DNA from: Pseudoalteromonas sp. P1-9
Lineage (GTDB): Bacteria; Pseudomonadota; Gammaproteobacteria; Enterobacterales; Alteromonadaceae
NCBI RefSeq assembly: GCF_001399975.1
Contig: NZ_LKBD01000030.1
Span: forward strand, 1 to 58,418
DNA: 58,418 nt
Reading direction: 5' to 3'
Position numbers and translations under genes: made by a program. A model generated the notes under the pieces. It was not told the origin of the DNA. It saw only the letters and a program-made list of their open reading frames with translations, and ran no database searches. Positions 27,723-38,192 of this stretch are shown here, in pieces; the stretch's first letter is position 1, and each line of letters starts with the position of its first letter.

Positions 27723-29552
27723 ATGTCTCAACCCAATGCCTTTATTCTTCCCGCCGTTACCTTAATGGCAAAGCTAAATTACTCTAAAAAGATCATTGTA
27801 GTAGTATGCGTGTTACTAATTCCCTTGGCGATCAGCTTAATTTTTTTAAACGTACAGCTTAACCATCAAATTACACAGCACCAACGGGAACTCTCAGGAC
27901 TAAAAAATTACAAACCTTTGCTACAGGCGGTTGTCGAGAATAACTTAAATAAAGTTGCAGCCAATGACTTTAATGTTTCAGCTAATAATGCGTTAGAGTC
28001 TCTCAATAAAATATCGATAAAAAGCCAATTGGCAACCGATAACGATTTAGCGAGCAATTATTTAAATCGCGCCATAGTAGATGATTTCCCGCTGCTCGTT
28101 GCTAATTTTTATGCAGTAAAAGAAGCCACAGACACAGTAATAAATAGTGGCAGTTTTACACCTGATACTTTTATCCAGTTATCTAACCAAAATAAAGCGT
28201 TACCGAGTTCAGTCAATAATCTTGAAAACAAATTGATGGTCGCGATGACACATCACAAACCAACAGAAACTGCGCTACAAAGCGTCGTGCTCGATACCAA
28301 AAGCGCCCTGCTAAACTATCAAAGAACCATTAAACAGCAAGTGCTCGACCCCGATTCTATCAATTTATCACGCTCGCAGTTTTCTCAGCTAAATAATAAA
28401 ACAATCGAAAGTTTAGAACGCTTTACAGACACCTTGCTGCCACACCTAACTAAAAAAGTACGCCAACAAATGGCAAACGCTCAGTTTATTCGTAACAGCG
28501 TGCTAATTGCATCGATTCTGTTTACGGTAATCGCGCTTTACTTGGTGACAGGTTTTTATTTTGCAGTTATACGCACACTATCGCGTTTATCTAACACCGT
28601 AAATGAAGCCGCCAACGGCTCACTAAATATCAAAGTAAACCTTGAAAGTGACGACGAATTAGCCGCTATCGGCCATCAAATTAATTTTATGCTAAAGCAG
28701 TTTGCAGAGCTTGTAGAACAATCTCAACACGCCGCACTTGAACTTAATCAAGCAACCTCTCTGCTTGCAGATGCAAGTGACGCAAGTCGCCAAGATGCGA
28801 TACAACAAGAACAAAAAATTGCTGAAATTTCGAGTCAATTAAGTGAAATGAGCAGCTCAGCACAAGCGGTTGAGCAACAAGCCACCGATGCGCAAACCTT
28901 AGCAAAAGAAGCCAGTACACATGTACAGCAAGGCAGTCAGAATACGCTTAATTTAAGCCAACATATGGCAGAACTACAGCTTGACTTTAAACAGAGCCAA
29001 GCTGCGCTTAATAAGCTTGCAGAAGACACACAAAACATTAGCAATGTTAGCGTCGCCATTAGTGAAATTGCAGACCAAACTAACTTACTTGCACTCAATG
29101 CCGCTATCGAAGCTGCTCGTGCAGGAGAACAAGGTAGAGGGTTTGCTGTGGTAGCTGATGAAGTACGAACACTGGCAGCACGCACTCAACAACAAACGCA
29201 AGAAATTCACACCATTGTCAGCACTCTACAGGTGGCTGCAAAAGATACTCAACATAAGATGCAAAACAGTGTAGATAAAATGGAGCAAGGCGTTGAACAA
29301 GCCAACCAAACACGGGATATTTTGGCTAACGCCGAACACGATATGCAATCAATTGACCGCTCTGGTGCTGCAATTATGGAGCAAGCCAGTTTACAGACCA
29401 GTAGCACATTAAATGTTGTTGCGCACAGCGATGAAATTAGCCAGCTTGCACAACACAGTTTAAGCTCTGCGCAAAGCACCGCTTCTGAAGCGAATCATAT
29501 TCTGCAAATCGCCAACAAGCTGAAACAATCTCTTGGCCAGTTTAAGCTTTAA
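27723..29552 (+). CDS. Methyl-accepting chemotaxis protein
   Basis: 609 residues from [16 protein letters not shown] lies about 9 bp upstream. Longer frames start inside the hemL terminator and are unlikely. Topology: first helix about 26-46, a periplasmic helical sensor region of about 220 residues, second helix about 262-282, HAMP, then a long coiled-coil signalling domain with the hairpin tip [20 protein letters not shown] and [15 protein letters not shown]. It signals to CheA/CheW. The sensor domain has no recognised ligand motif. It stands alone, convergent with mrcB. Confidence 0.93.
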   Translation: MSQPNAFILPAVTLMAKLNYSKKIIVVVCVLLIPLAISLIFLNVQLNHQITQHQRELSGLKNYKPLLQAVVENNLNKVAANDFNVSANNALESLNKISIKSQLATDNDLASNYLNRAIVDDFPLLVANFYAVKEATDTVINSGSFTPDTFIQLSNQNKALPSSVNNLENKLMVAMTHHKPTETALQSVVLDTKSALLNYQRTIKQQVLDPDSINLSRSQFSQLNNKTIESLERFTDTLLPHLTKKVRQQMANAQFIRNSVLIASILFTVIALYLVTGFYFAVIRTLSRLSNTVNEAANGSLNIKVNLESDDELAAIGHQINFMLKQFAELVEQSQHAALELNQATSLLADASDASRQDAIQQEQKIAEISSQLSEMSSSAQAVEQQATDAQTLAKEASTHVQQGSQNTLNLSQHMAELQLDFKQSQAALNKLAEDTQNISNVSVAISEIADQTNLLALNAAIEAARAGEQGRGFAVVADEVRTLAARTQQQTQEIHTIVSTLQVAAKDTQHKMQNSVDKMEQGVEQANQTRDILANAEHDMQSIDRSGAAIMEQASLQTSSTLNVVAHSDEISQLAQHSLSSAQSTASEANHILQIANKLKQSLGQFKL

Positions 29553-29580
29553 GCTTGTTGTTCAAACATCACGATACGCG

Positions 29581-31893
29581 CTAGTAACAGCGCGGTCGTG
29601 AATTAAATAACTCTGCTGGTATTGGCAATTTAAGCACAGTGCCGCATCCTGGCGGAGCTTGTCTGCCCGTTTCTGTATTAACAAATGCCCATTTAATGGA
29701 CGGTGGTCTAGGTGTCGCGATTGACTCAGGATTAAGCTGACGCAAGTAGCGAATGTAAAGCTCTAAAGCACCAACGCTACCAGTTAACTTAGTCGGTTTA
29801 TTATCATCACGACCAACCCAAGTAACGGTTACCGTATTTTGGTCAAAACCGGCAAACCAGCTATCACGCAAGTTGTTGGTTGAGCCCGTTTTACCTGCTA
29901 ACTGAATGGTTGGGAAGTGTAATTTTAAGCGTTTCGCGGTGCCTTCACGTGTTACCTTTTGCATTGCATATTTAGTCATGTAACTAGTCGCAGGAGAAAA
30001 GCGCGTTTCAGGCGTACTGTTATGCTGATAAATAAGTTCGCCCACAGCATTGGTAATTGCCGCTACTGACGTTAACTTACGATAATCGCCATCAAACGCA
30101 ATAGTTGAGTACATTTGCGCAACATCAATCGGTGCAAGCTCTTGCGCACCTAACAGTAGTGACGGGTACTGGTTAATTGACTCATCAACCCCTAATCGCT
30201 TAATTGACTCAGTTACAGCAGGTAAACCTAAATCTAGCCCAACCGCCACAGCTGGCATATTGATACTTTTACTAAAGGCTTGGTAAAGCGGCATTTTACC
30301 GCGGAATTTTTGGTCGAAATTAGACGGTGACCAAGTGTGTCCGGCTTCATCGCTAATTTCCATTGGCTCGTCATCAACTAAGCTACCTAAGGTGTATTTA
30401 CCCGATTCAAATGCCGTCATGTAAATGGCTGGCTTAACCAATGAACCGATATTACGTTTGGTATCGAGCGCTCGGTTAAAACCATTAAAATCGCTATCGC
30501 GTGCACCTACCAAGGCAGACACTCCGCCGTATTTTACATTAACCGACAACATTGCCGCCTCAAGTTTAGAAGTCGATTTTAAACGCTCTAAATATGGCAA
30601 CCCAGTTTCAAACGACTTTTCCATCGCCGCTTGTTTTTGTAAATCGAAATAAGTAAATACGCGTACACCTGCGTCAATTTTATCTTTTGAATTTAAAATT
30701 GTTTTCAGCTCGCGGCGCACTAAGTCCATATAGCCCGGGTGCTGATTAATATCAAAGCGCGATAGTGGTTCTATTTTGATATCGCGTGCTAACGCCAGTT
30801 TATAGCTCTTAGTCGAAATTAACCCATTCTCAACCATTAAGCGCAGCACCAAATCACGTCTTTCCATCGTGCGCTCTTTAAAACGTCTTGGATTATAAAA
30901 ACTAGGCCCTTTAACCATCGCCACTAATAGCGCCACTTGGTCGTATTCAATTTCATTCAGCGGTTTACCAAAATAAAACTCACTGGCTAAACCAAAGCCG
31001 TGTACACCTTGCGAACGCGACTGACCTAAATACACTTCGTTTAAGTACGCTTCTAAAATTTCGTCTTTGCTGTATCTAAAATCTAAAATCAGCGCAATTA
31101 ATGCTTCATTGATTTTACGTGTTAGGGTGCGATCTCGGGTTAAATAAAAGTTTTTCGCTAACTGCTGAGTTAAAGTACTGCCCCCTTGCACTGTGCGACC
31201 TGCGCGAATATTTGCAACCAAGGCACGTACAATAGACCAAACTGATACCCCATGGTGCTCGTAAAAATTGCGGTCTTCTACCAATAGCAAGGTATCTTGT
31301 ACTACTTGCGGAATATGACTAAGTGGCACAAACTCGCGGTCTTGCTTGCTTTCGTTGGCAAGGCGCGCCAGCTGCAATGGTTCTAAGCGCGCCATTGATA
31401 AATTTGCCCCTTGTTCATCTTTAATTGCAGCAAGCTTTTTCGGGCCAAAGACTAAATCGAACCCAACTTGTTGTTCTGCCCCATCATAAAATTCAAAAGC
31501 ACGGCGATAAATACGAATAGTATTGCCTTTAATAACGTACTGACCGGTATTATTGATGCGATTAACTTCAGAATAATTAAGGCGTTGGAGTTCCCACACC
31601 ACTTCATCTTTTGATAAGTATTGGCCGGGATAGAAGGTCATTGCGCGGGCATAAATTTGCGCTGGTAACTGCCACTTGTTACCCTCAAATTTATGGCTAA
31701 TTTTGCTATCTAAGTAGATTAAATAAAGTGCTAGTGCAACCAACAAACCAGCACCTAGCTTTAACGCAAGCATTGAAAAGCGTTTTAATTTGCTCGGTTT
31801 GGTTTTAGCTTGAGTGGCTTTTTTAGCGCGCGGCTTACGCGTTGTAGTTGTCTTTTTCGTTGCCGCTTTTGGCGTTTTCTTTTTATCTGTCAT
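29581..31893 (-). CDS. mrcB: Penicillin-binding protein 1B (bifunctional)
   Basis: 770 residues. A short Lys/Thr-rich cytoplasmic tail, a membrane helix at about 41-60, then a UB2H-like region, a GT51 glycosyltransferase (VEDRNFYEHHG with catalytic E206; GGSTLTQQLAKNFYL) and a transpeptidase with S484-LVK, SINMP and KTGSTN. It polymerises and cross-links peptidoglycan. The UB2H region is where LpoB binds in E. coli. It is convergent with the chemoreceptor gene (28 bp) and has no cotranscribed neighbour. Confidence 0.96.
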   Translation of the reverse strand: MTDKKKTPKAATKKTTTTRKPRAKKATQAKTKPSKLKRFSMLALKLGAGLLVALALYLIYLDSKISHKFEGNKWQLPAQIYARAMTFYPGQYLSKDEVVWELQRLNYSEVNRINNTGQYVIKGNTIRIYRRAFEFYDGAEQQVGFDLVFGPKKLAAIKDEQGANLSMARLEPLQLARLANESKQDREFVPLSHIPQVVQDTLLLVEDRNFYEHHGVSVWSIVRALVANIRAGRTVQGGSTLTQQLAKNFYLTRDRTLTRKINEALIALILDFRYSKDEILEAYLNEVYLGQSRSQGVHGFGLASEFYFGKPLNEIEYDQVALLVAMVKGPSFYNPRRFKERTMERRDLVLRLMVENGLISTKSYKLALARDIKIEPLSRFDINQHPGYMDLVRRELKTILNSKDKIDAGVRVFTYFDLQKQAAMEKSFETGLPYLERLKSTSKLEAAMLSVNVKYGGVSALVGARDSDFNGFNRALDTKRNIGSLVKPAIYMTAFESGKYTLGSLVDDEPMEISDEAGHTWSPSNFDQKFRGKMPLYQAFSKSINMPAVAVGLDLGLPAVTESIKRLGVDESINQYPSLLLGAQELAPIDVAQMYSTIAFDGDYRKLTSVAAITNAVGELIYQHNSTPETRFSPATSYMTKYAMQKVTREGTAKRLKLHFPTIQLAGKTGSTNNLRDSWFAGFDQNTVTVTWVGRDDNKPTKLTGSVGALELYIRYLRQLNPESIATPRPPSIKWAFVNTETGRQAPPGCGTVLKLPIPAELFNSRPRCY

Positions 31894-32104
31894 TGCACTT
31901 AGAATTGAGAAAAATCCTGTTTATCATACCGATTTTTGTATCGCATTTCATTGCCAATACCTATTAAAACCCCCATTATAATTGCCTGATGTTGTTGTTT
32001 GTATTTTAAATCAGCACGGCTGAGTATTGTTCTCATAAAAAAGCATCAAATCGCAACGTCATATTTTCACTAAATCTAATAATTTTAAGACCAGAAGGTT
32101 CGCT

Positions 32105-33157
32105 ATGAAATACGCAAAATTAGGAAGTTCAAACATTGATGTTTCACGTATTTGTTTAGGCACCATGACCTGGGGTGTACAAAACAATCAACTTGATGCC
32201 AATCAACAAATTGAGTTAGCCGCCGAGCTCGGTATCAACTTTATGGATACAGCCGAAATGTACGCTGTACCACCAACACCCGAAACCTACGGTAAAACAG
32301 AAGAAATTATTGGTAACTACTTTGCCAAAAATAAACGAAAGCGTGATGACTGGGTAGTTGCAACAAAGATAGCAGGCAATGGCCTGCCTTGGATCAGAAA
32401 TGCTTCAGACATCACAGGGCAAGCGGTTATCAATGCAGTTGATGCGTCGTTAAAGCGCCTACAAATCGACACCATTGATGTGTACCAGCTACATTGGCCT
32501 AACCGCACCTCTCCGCATTTTGCAAAACATAGACCAAACCAAATTAGTTTTACAAATGTTGATACTAAAGCGCATAAAGCGCAAATGTTAGATATTTTAC
32601 AAGGGCTAGATCACTGTATTAAAGCAGGTAAAATTCGTCACTATGGCCTCTCTGATGATACGACCTGGGGCATTCATACGTTTATTGAGTTAGCCAAAGC
32701 ACATAACTTACCTCGCCCGGTGTCTATTCAAAATGAATTCAATTTACTGCACGCTAAAGATTGGCCTTATCTAATCGAGCACTGTGTACATGAAAAAATT
32801 GCCTATTTACCTTGGTCGCCGTTAGCAACTGGAATGCTAAGTGGAAAATACCTAAACGATGCTAGACCACAAGGTAGTCGCTGGACATTAATACAGCGCA
32901 ATGGGTTATTTAGAAATACCGAAATCGCACAGCAGGCGGTTGCTGAATATTGTCAGCTTGCTGCGAAATTAGGGATTACACCAAGCCAACTTGCACTGGC
33001 ATGGTGCGATAAAGTAGATGGCGTAACTTCGACCATTATTGGTGCAACTACGCAACAACAACTAGCCGAAAACATTGCCGCATTTGAACTTAACCTACCA
33101 GATGACTTTATGGCGCAAGTAGATGCTATTTGGCGTAAATACCCACTACCGTATTAG
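32105..33157 (+). CDS. tas: Aldo/keto reductase, Tas-like
   Basis: 350 residues, close to E. coli Tas (346). LGTMTWGVQNNQLDANQQIELA, the catalytic Asp and Tyr in MDTAEMYAVPPTPETYG, the Lys in VATKI, the His in YQLHWPNR, and a C-terminal NADPH-binding block mark the AKR fold. The PVPPxPET-like segment is specific to the Tas branch. Physiological substrate unknown. It is preceded by a 211-bp space and convergent with the next gene. Confidence 0.88.
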   Translation: MKYAKLGSSNIDVSRICLGTMTWGVQNNQLDANQQIELAAELGINFMDTAEMYAVPPTPETYGKTEEIIGNYFAKNKRKRDDWVVATKIAGNGLPWIRNASDITGQAVINAVDASLKRLQIDTIDVYQLHWPNRTSPHFAKHRPNQISFTNVDTKAHKAQMLDILQGLDHCIKAGKIRHYGLSDDTTWGIHTFIELAKAHNLPRPVSIQNEFNLLHAKDWPYLIEHCVHEKIAYLPWSPLATGMLSGKYLNDARPQGSRWTLIQRNGLFRNTEIAQQAVAEYCQLAAKLGITPSQLALAWCDKVDGVTSTIIGATTQQQLAENIAAFELNLPDDFMAQVDAIWRKYPLPY

Positions 33158-33174
33158 CGCGGGCAGTTAACATA

Positions 33175-33870
33175 CTAACGCTTAAATAATGTGTGTACTA
33201 ACTGCTTTAAGTTAATCGGCATAATAACAAATAAGGCAACACCCGATGAAAAGTGCGGGTTTGCCTTACAATAAAATGCAATCTCTCGTTTTTCGCTGTT
33301 AAAAAATGCCTTTAAATCATCGTCACTGTAAGCACTACTGCGCCCTGTTTCCACTAAACAACGGGTATTTGTAAGTGAACTAACAATGCCAGCCTTGTTA
33401 AATGCGTCAAACAAATCGCGTTTATGATTCAAAAACTGCGGGCTAGGGTACGTGATTGCAACGCGCTTACTAATAGCGCGATACATTGCAGGGCTTAACA
33501 TGGTGTCGGCGTAGTAAATATCTTGCCAAGGGTGCATTAACCAATACTTAAACGCTTGTTGAATAGAAAACGATAAAGTATGACCACCTTGTCGAAATTC
33601 AGGATAAAAGCCAGCGGATGCTCTTAACAGTACTTTTTTGTTTGCACGTTCAAACGTAAGTAAACAATAACCAACAATGTTTCCATCAGCAAAATAAAGC
33701 CTTAAAACACGTTTAAACGCCGCATTACAATTGAAGTATTTTTCAAAATATTCGTCACTGGAAATGCCATTAAAACAGGCAGTAAAAATATCTTTGAGCG
33801 CTGAAATATGTGATGTATCTAACCAATTATTTGGCCAACTAAAATCTTGTGTCTGCTGAATTGTACCCAC
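33175..33870 (-). CDS. Uncharacterised protein, possible GNAT-fold acyltransferase
   Basis: 231 residues, soluble, no signal peptide. The middle (about 50-115) reads RVLRLYFADGNIVGYCLLTFE, then a basic strand, then a Gly-containing turn (EFRQGGHTL) and a helix. This order resembles the acetyl-CoA core of GNAT N-acyltransferases, but no canonical Q/RxxGxG/A is present, so the call is tentative. It is monocistronic, 17 bp from the end of tas in convergent orientation. Confidence 0.5.
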   Translation of the reverse strand: MGTIQQTQDFSWPNNWLDTSHISALKDIFTACFNGISSDEYFEKYFNCNAAFKRVLRLYFADGNIVGYCLLTFERANKKVLLRASAGFYPEFRQGGHTLSFSIQQAFKYWLMHPWQDIYYADTMLSPAMYRAISKRVAITYPSPQFLNHKRDLFDAFNKAGIVSSLTNTRCLVETGRSSAYSDDDLKAFFNSEKREIAFYCKANPHFSSGVALFVIMPINLKQLVHTLFKR

Positions 33871-34001
33871 ATAACCACCCTAAATAGAGCTATAACTCTA
33901 AACAGAATATCAGAGCCTGTTTATCTAAATCCATAATAAACTAAACAAATCTGATGATTCTCGCGTACAATCACTATCAATTGAAATCGTGAATTGTACT
34001 T

Positions 34002-34421
34002 ATGTCAAAATATAGCAATCAAACACTATTAGGTTACCTTGGTCTTATTCCATTTTTATTATTAGTAGGTGCTCACTTTCTTTTTGAGCATGTTTTATTA
34101 AGCCAAGCATTTATGTTTTATAGCATTAGTATTATGAGTTTCGTTGCCGGTACGTTATGGCGCGAGTCAAACAGTAATAAGCTAAATTGGCTAATTGTAT
34201 TACCAACAATTCCAACGCTAGCGCTCGCACTATTTGATACAAAACTGGCCCTACTCTACCTCGGCGCCTGCTATGTTTTTGTCTTGGCAGTGCAAAAACG
34301 TACCGAAACATGGGGTAAATTAAACCCAGATTATCAACGCATGCGTGAGCGTATTACGGGTGTAGTGTTGGTTTGTCATTTATTTTTTGCCGCACAACTG
34401 CACCATGGTGTGGTGCAGTAA
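34002..34421 (+). CDS. DUF3429-type membrane protein
   Basis: 139 residues with four to five predicted helices. The order of helices and the signature GYLGLIPFLLL...SFVAGTLW near the N-terminus and YQRMRERITGVV near the end match DUF3429 proteins, which have no known function. It is monocistronic and convergent with hrpB, with 12 bp between stops. Confidence 0.75.
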   Translation: MSKYSNQTLLGYLGLIPFLLLVGAHFLFEHVLLSQAFMFYSISIMSFVAGTLWRESNSNKLNWLIVLPTIPTLALALFDTKLALLYLGACYVFVLAVQKRTETWGKLNPDYQRMRERITGVVLVCHLFFAAQLHHGVVQ

Positions 34422-34433
34422 AAAACAGTGTGA

Positions 34434-36875
34434 TTACATTCTGCTTTTTACTTTATTAGTTGCCTTAGCATTGGCCGGATCGTCTGGCCAAAAATGCTTA
34501 GGGTAACGTCCTTTCATTTCTTTTTGTACTTCACGGTAACTTGACGCCCAAAACCCTGCTAAATCTTGCGTGATCTGGAGCGGTCGCATTGCCGGTGACA
34601 GTAATTCAATGGCTAACGATAGCTGACCATTCGCAAGCTTAGGTGTGGTTGCAACGCCATACATTTCTTGCATTTTTACCGAGAGCTTTGCAGGCCCATC
34701 AACTTGGTAATGAATTTTTAGTTTTGAACCAGTGGGCACAACTAATCGCTCGGGCAATAGTTCATCTAATAAAGTTTGCTGTTGCCAATCAAGCAATCCT
34801 TTAAGTGGCGCTATTAAGTCCAACTTTTTAAGCGCCGCTAAACTATTTACTTCATTTAAATAAGGCGAAAGCCACGTGTCAAGATGATCAAATAGGTGTT
34901 GTTTTGATAACTGCGGAAACCCATTTGGTAAAAATTGATGGGCTAACGTTAAACGCACTATGTATTGCTCAACGTCAAACGTTAGGTTTAACAGCTGCCA
35001 CCCTTTTCTTGCGATAATATGACACCAAGCAGCAGCTTTTTCATCACCATTAAGCGCTTTATTGCTCGGTTTACGTGACAGTATCAGCTGCCCTAAACAA
35101 TATTGTGTTTCGGCAATAAAACGCCCAGCGCTCTCATCAAACTGTGCAACGTCTTTATTTTCAAATAAGTACGGCAACGCCCTTTCAACTTGTGCTAAGT
35201 CACACTTACACGCATTAAATACGTGCTGCCCTGTCGCACCGCCCATATCACCAATACACAATAGGTCATCATAAATTGGAAAGTCATCATAAAGCGTTGC
35301 GCCTGCACCATTAGCTAAACGTAATCCGTTACCGCGTTTTTGCGCAATGCGGTCGGGAAAAGCCAACGCCATTACAATCGATAAATATTCAAGAGGTAAA
35401 TGATTAACTGCCGTTAATTTTAAGCGTTTAAGCCACAGGCGTAGTTCTTTATCAAAGTTTGGCTGCGGTGATTTAAGCTGAAAATTAAGCCCAGTTGCAA
35501 GGTCATTACTGCGATTTACCTGACTGGTGAAAAGCGCAACCAGATACACCGCCAAATGATAAATACCGGTATAATCAGCTTCAAGCTGCTTAGCTTTTAT
35601 TAACATATGAGCAAAACGTAGCTCTGTACCATAACTCAACATTTGTTGACCTAATGAGGTAATCTTGCCATCAGCAGTGATAGCTTCAAGCATCAATAAC
35701 AGGCTGTTTGCCGCATCAATCTGTTTGGGTGATGGCTGATCCAGTAACACCAAATCGTCAATTGACGTTCCCCAATTAGCGCACTCTAAAACAAGCTGAC
35801 TAATATCGCTGCGCAATATTTCAGGTATGGCATGGCATGCTCGTCGCTCGAAATGTTCTTTACTGCCTAAGCGATACACCACACCCGCTTCGATGCGCCC
35901 TGCACGACCCGCGCGTTGAATCGCCGATGACTTAGCCTCATTAACAGTAAGTAATTGGCTAATACCATTTTTAACATTGTATTGGGTTATTTTCTCTTTA
36001 CCTGAATCAACAACAATGCGAATTCCATCAATGGTTAAGCTGGTTTCTGCCACATTGGTGGTGAGTACTATTTTCCGTTGCCCTTCGGAGCATGGCTTAA
36101 GCGCCGCTTGCTGTGTTTTTTTGTCTTGCTTGCCAAACAGTGCGTAAATTGCAGTATCTTGCGCGATGCTTCCTGTGTTTTTGGCTGCGATAAGCTCAGA
36201 CTCTACCGCTTTTATTTCTTTTACGCCGGGTAAAAACACCAGTGCGCTGCCGCTTTGTTCTGCCATTGCTTGAATGGTTAACGGCGCAATTTGCGCGAGC
36301 CAATCAGCTTCATTTTTAACTGCAGTGTAATGTTCAGCGATAGGAAATTGACGCCCTTCACTTTGTACCAGCGGCGCATCGAAGTGACAACTTAAACGCT
36401 CCCCATCAAGCGTTGCCGACATAATCAATAATTTAAGATCATCACGATAAGCCATTTGCGCTTCAAATGAGAGTGCAAGTGCTGTTTCAGCTTGAATTGA
36501 ACGCTCGTGAAATTCATCAAAAATCACCAAATCTACGCCGTCTAATTCAGGGTCATCTTGCAGCATACGTGTCAGCATGCCTTCAGTTACAATTTCTAAA
36601 CGGGTGTGTTGGCTGGTAAAATTTTCACCACGAATGCGCAAACCGATTGTGTGCCCTAGCGGCTCATCTAAACAGTCGGCCAGAAAGCTTGCGATATTGC
36701 GTGCAGCAAGCCTACGTGGCTCTAACATAATAATACGTTTGAAGTGATTATCTTTAATTAATTGCAGTGGCAACCAAGTTGATTTACCCGCCCCTGGTGG
36801 CGCTTGCAGCACCACGCGCTCATGTTGCGATAATCTAGAAACCAGAGTTTGATAAACACTTTCAATCGGCAGCAA
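34434..36875 (-). CDS. hrpB: ATP-dependent helicase HrpB
   Basis: 813 residues, the HrpB length. Superfamily 2 motifs: Walker A PPGAGKST (residues 26-33), motif II DEFHERS, motif III SAT, motif V TTNVAETSLTI and motif VI QRAGRAGR, followed by a helicase-associated domain and the HrpB-specific C-terminus (KGRYPKHFWPDDP). The DEFH box in place of DEAH is typical of HrpB. It is close to mrcB, as in E. coli. It runs on the same strand as the ars genes, 30 bp past the arsJ stop, so it may be partly transcribed from them. Confidence 0.95.
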   Translation of the reverse strand: MLPIESVYQTLVSRLSQHERVVLQAPPGAGKSTWLPLQLIKDNHFKRIIMLEPRRLAARNIASFLADCLDEPLGHTIGLRIRGENFTSQHTRLEIVTEGMLTRMLQDDPELDGVDLVIFDEFHERSIQAETALALSFEAQMAYRDDLKLLIMSATLDGERLSCHFDAPLVQSEGRQFPIAEHYTAVKNEADWLAQIAPLTIQAMAEQSGSALVFLPGVKEIKAVESELIAAKNTGSIAQDTAIYALFGKQDKKTQQAALKPCSEGQRKIVLTTNVAETSLTIDGIRIVVDSGKEKITQYNVKNGISQLLTVNEAKSSAIQRAGRAGRIEAGVVYRLGSKEHFERRACHAIPEILRSDISQLVLECANWGTSIDDLVLLDQPSPKQIDAANSLLLMLEAITADGKITSLGQQMLSYGTELRFAHMLIKAKQLEADYTGIYHLAVYLVALFTSQVNRSNDLATGLNFQLKSPQPNFDKELRLWLKRLKLTAVNHLPLEYLSIVMALAFPDRIAQKRGNGLRLANGAGATLYDDFPIYDDLLCIGDMGGATGQHVFNACKCDLAQVERALPYLFENKDVAQFDESAGRFIAETQYCLGQLILSRKPSNKALNGDEKAAAWCHIIARKGWQLLNLTFDVEQYIVRLTLAHQFLPNGFPQLSKQHLFDHLDTWLSPYLNEVNSLAALKKLDLIAPLKGLLDWQQQTLLDELLPERLVVPTGSKLKIHYQVDGPAKLSVKMQEMYGVATTPKLANGQLSLAIELLSPAMRPLQITQDLAGFWASSYREVQKEMKGRYPKHFWPDDPANAKATNKVKSRM

Positions 36876-36905
36876 AACAACTTTCCATTCATTTTTTGCT
36901 GAATT

Positions 36906-38114
36906 TTAACTGTTTTGCGTTAACTTCGCAGTAATTGGAATACAAATCGCTACAAATAATGCGCTCGCGATTAAACATGCTGTTAACCCATATTGCTGAA
37001 ACAATAATCCAGACAACACAGTGCCAAATAAACGCCCACAGGCATTTGCCATGTAATAAAGGCCAACATCCATCGAGGCACCTTCATCGCGGGCGTAATG
37101 CACAATCAAAAATGAGTGAATGGCAGAGTTAATAGCAAAAATTACGGCAAATAAAATTAGTCCAAGTATCGCCACATTAACCAGTGATAGGCCATAAGAA
37201 ATCGCCACCAGCATAACCACCAAAACAACCAACAATGCAAGCGCACTGAACACCGCTGACTGCGCATTGGCCTGTTTATTAAAAGCCTTAAATACTTTTG
37301 GTGTAGTTGATTGAAAAACCCCGTAAATAATCACCCAAGACGCCATCATAGTACCTACAGCTGTACTCGACCATCCCGCTTGCATGGTTAAAAACACAGG
37401 CAAAGCAACTACAAACCACACATCGCGGCTGGCAAATAAAAAGCAACGCGCAAACGAGAGTAGGTTTACTTTTTTACTTGATGAAAATACTTGGCTAAAT
37501 TTAGGCTTAAATGATTTGGCCTCTAAACTTTGCTTTAACTGAGAGGCAACCAATAAAGTAATTAATCCAAGTCCGGCAGCCAGTAAATACAAACTGTTTT
37601 GATAGCCAAATAGCGCCAGTAAAAAACCACCTAAAAAGAAACCACAACCTTTTAGTGTATTTTTCGACCCTGTAAGCAGTGCCACCCATTTAAACAGAGT
37701 GCTACTTTCATCGCTTGGCACAAGCTGTTTAATAGCTGTTTTGGCACTCATTTTATTGAGATCTTTGGCGATGCCTGATGCTGCTTGCAATATCATTACA
37801 TAAACAACACTTAGCCACTGAGTTTGCGCCAGTAAAATAAGCGCGCTAATTTGCAGCAGCAAGCCACTAAACAAAGTGACTTTTAAACCAAAACGGGCGC
37901 CCAACCAGCCACCAAACAAGTTAGTAACAATGCCAAAAAATTCGTAAAACAAAAATAGCATTGCCACTTCAATTGGCGAATAACCGAGTGTATGAAAATA
38001 CAGCACCACTAGCATACGCAGTGCGCCGTCAGTTAAGGTAAACCCCCAGTAAGCTAGGGTAATTTGTATGTAGTCTTTAATTCCCTGACTGACTGTGTTT
38101 GATGCTGCTAACAT
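36906..38114 (-). CDS. arsJ: Organoarsenical efflux permease ArsJ
   Basis: 402 residues, an MFS protein with about 12 helices. The N-terminal block LAYWGFTLTDGALRMLVVLY and the following FFGIVTNLFGGWLGARFG are characteristic of ArsJ rather than of general MFS exporters. ArsJ exports 1-arseno-3-phosphoglycerate, which then breaks down to arsenate outside the cell. Its partner GAPDH is encoded 78 bp upstream on the same strand, with a hairpin between the two genes. The genetic context makes the call strong. Confidence 0.93.
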   Translation of the reverse strand: MLAASNTVSQGIKDYIQITLAYWGFTLTDGALRMLVVLYFHTLGYSPIEVAMLFLFYEFFGIVTNLFGGWLGARFGLKVTLFSGLLLQISALILLAQTQWLSVVYVMILQAASGIAKDLNKMSAKTAIKQLVPSDESSTLFKWVALLTGSKNTLKGCGFFLGGFLLALFGYQNSLYLLAAGLGLITLLVASQLKQSLEAKSFKPKFSQVFSSSKKVNLLSFARCFLFASRDVWFVVALPVFLTMQAGWSSTAVGTMMASWVIIYGVFQSTTPKVFKAFNKQANAQSAVFSALALLVVLVVMLVAISYGLSLVNVAILGLILFAVIFAINSAIHSFLIVHYARDEGASMDVGLYYMANACGRLFGTVLSGLLFQQYGLTACLIASALFVAICIPITAKLTQNS

Positions 38115-38144
38115 AATTTAAAACTACATGAAGTGATAAACAAA

Positions 38145-38180
38145 GCCTAAACCAAGGCGTTGAAATACTTTGGTTTAGGG
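38145..38180 (-). terminator. Intercistronic hairpin between the ars GAPDH gene and arsJ
   Basis: A 10-bp stem (38146-38155 with 38170-38179) is followed on the minus strand by TTTGTTT. It may attenuate transcription into arsJ or stabilise the upstream mRNA; the T run is interrupted, so termination would be partial. Confidence 0.55.
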
Positions 38181-38192
38181 CGAAAAGGTAAG

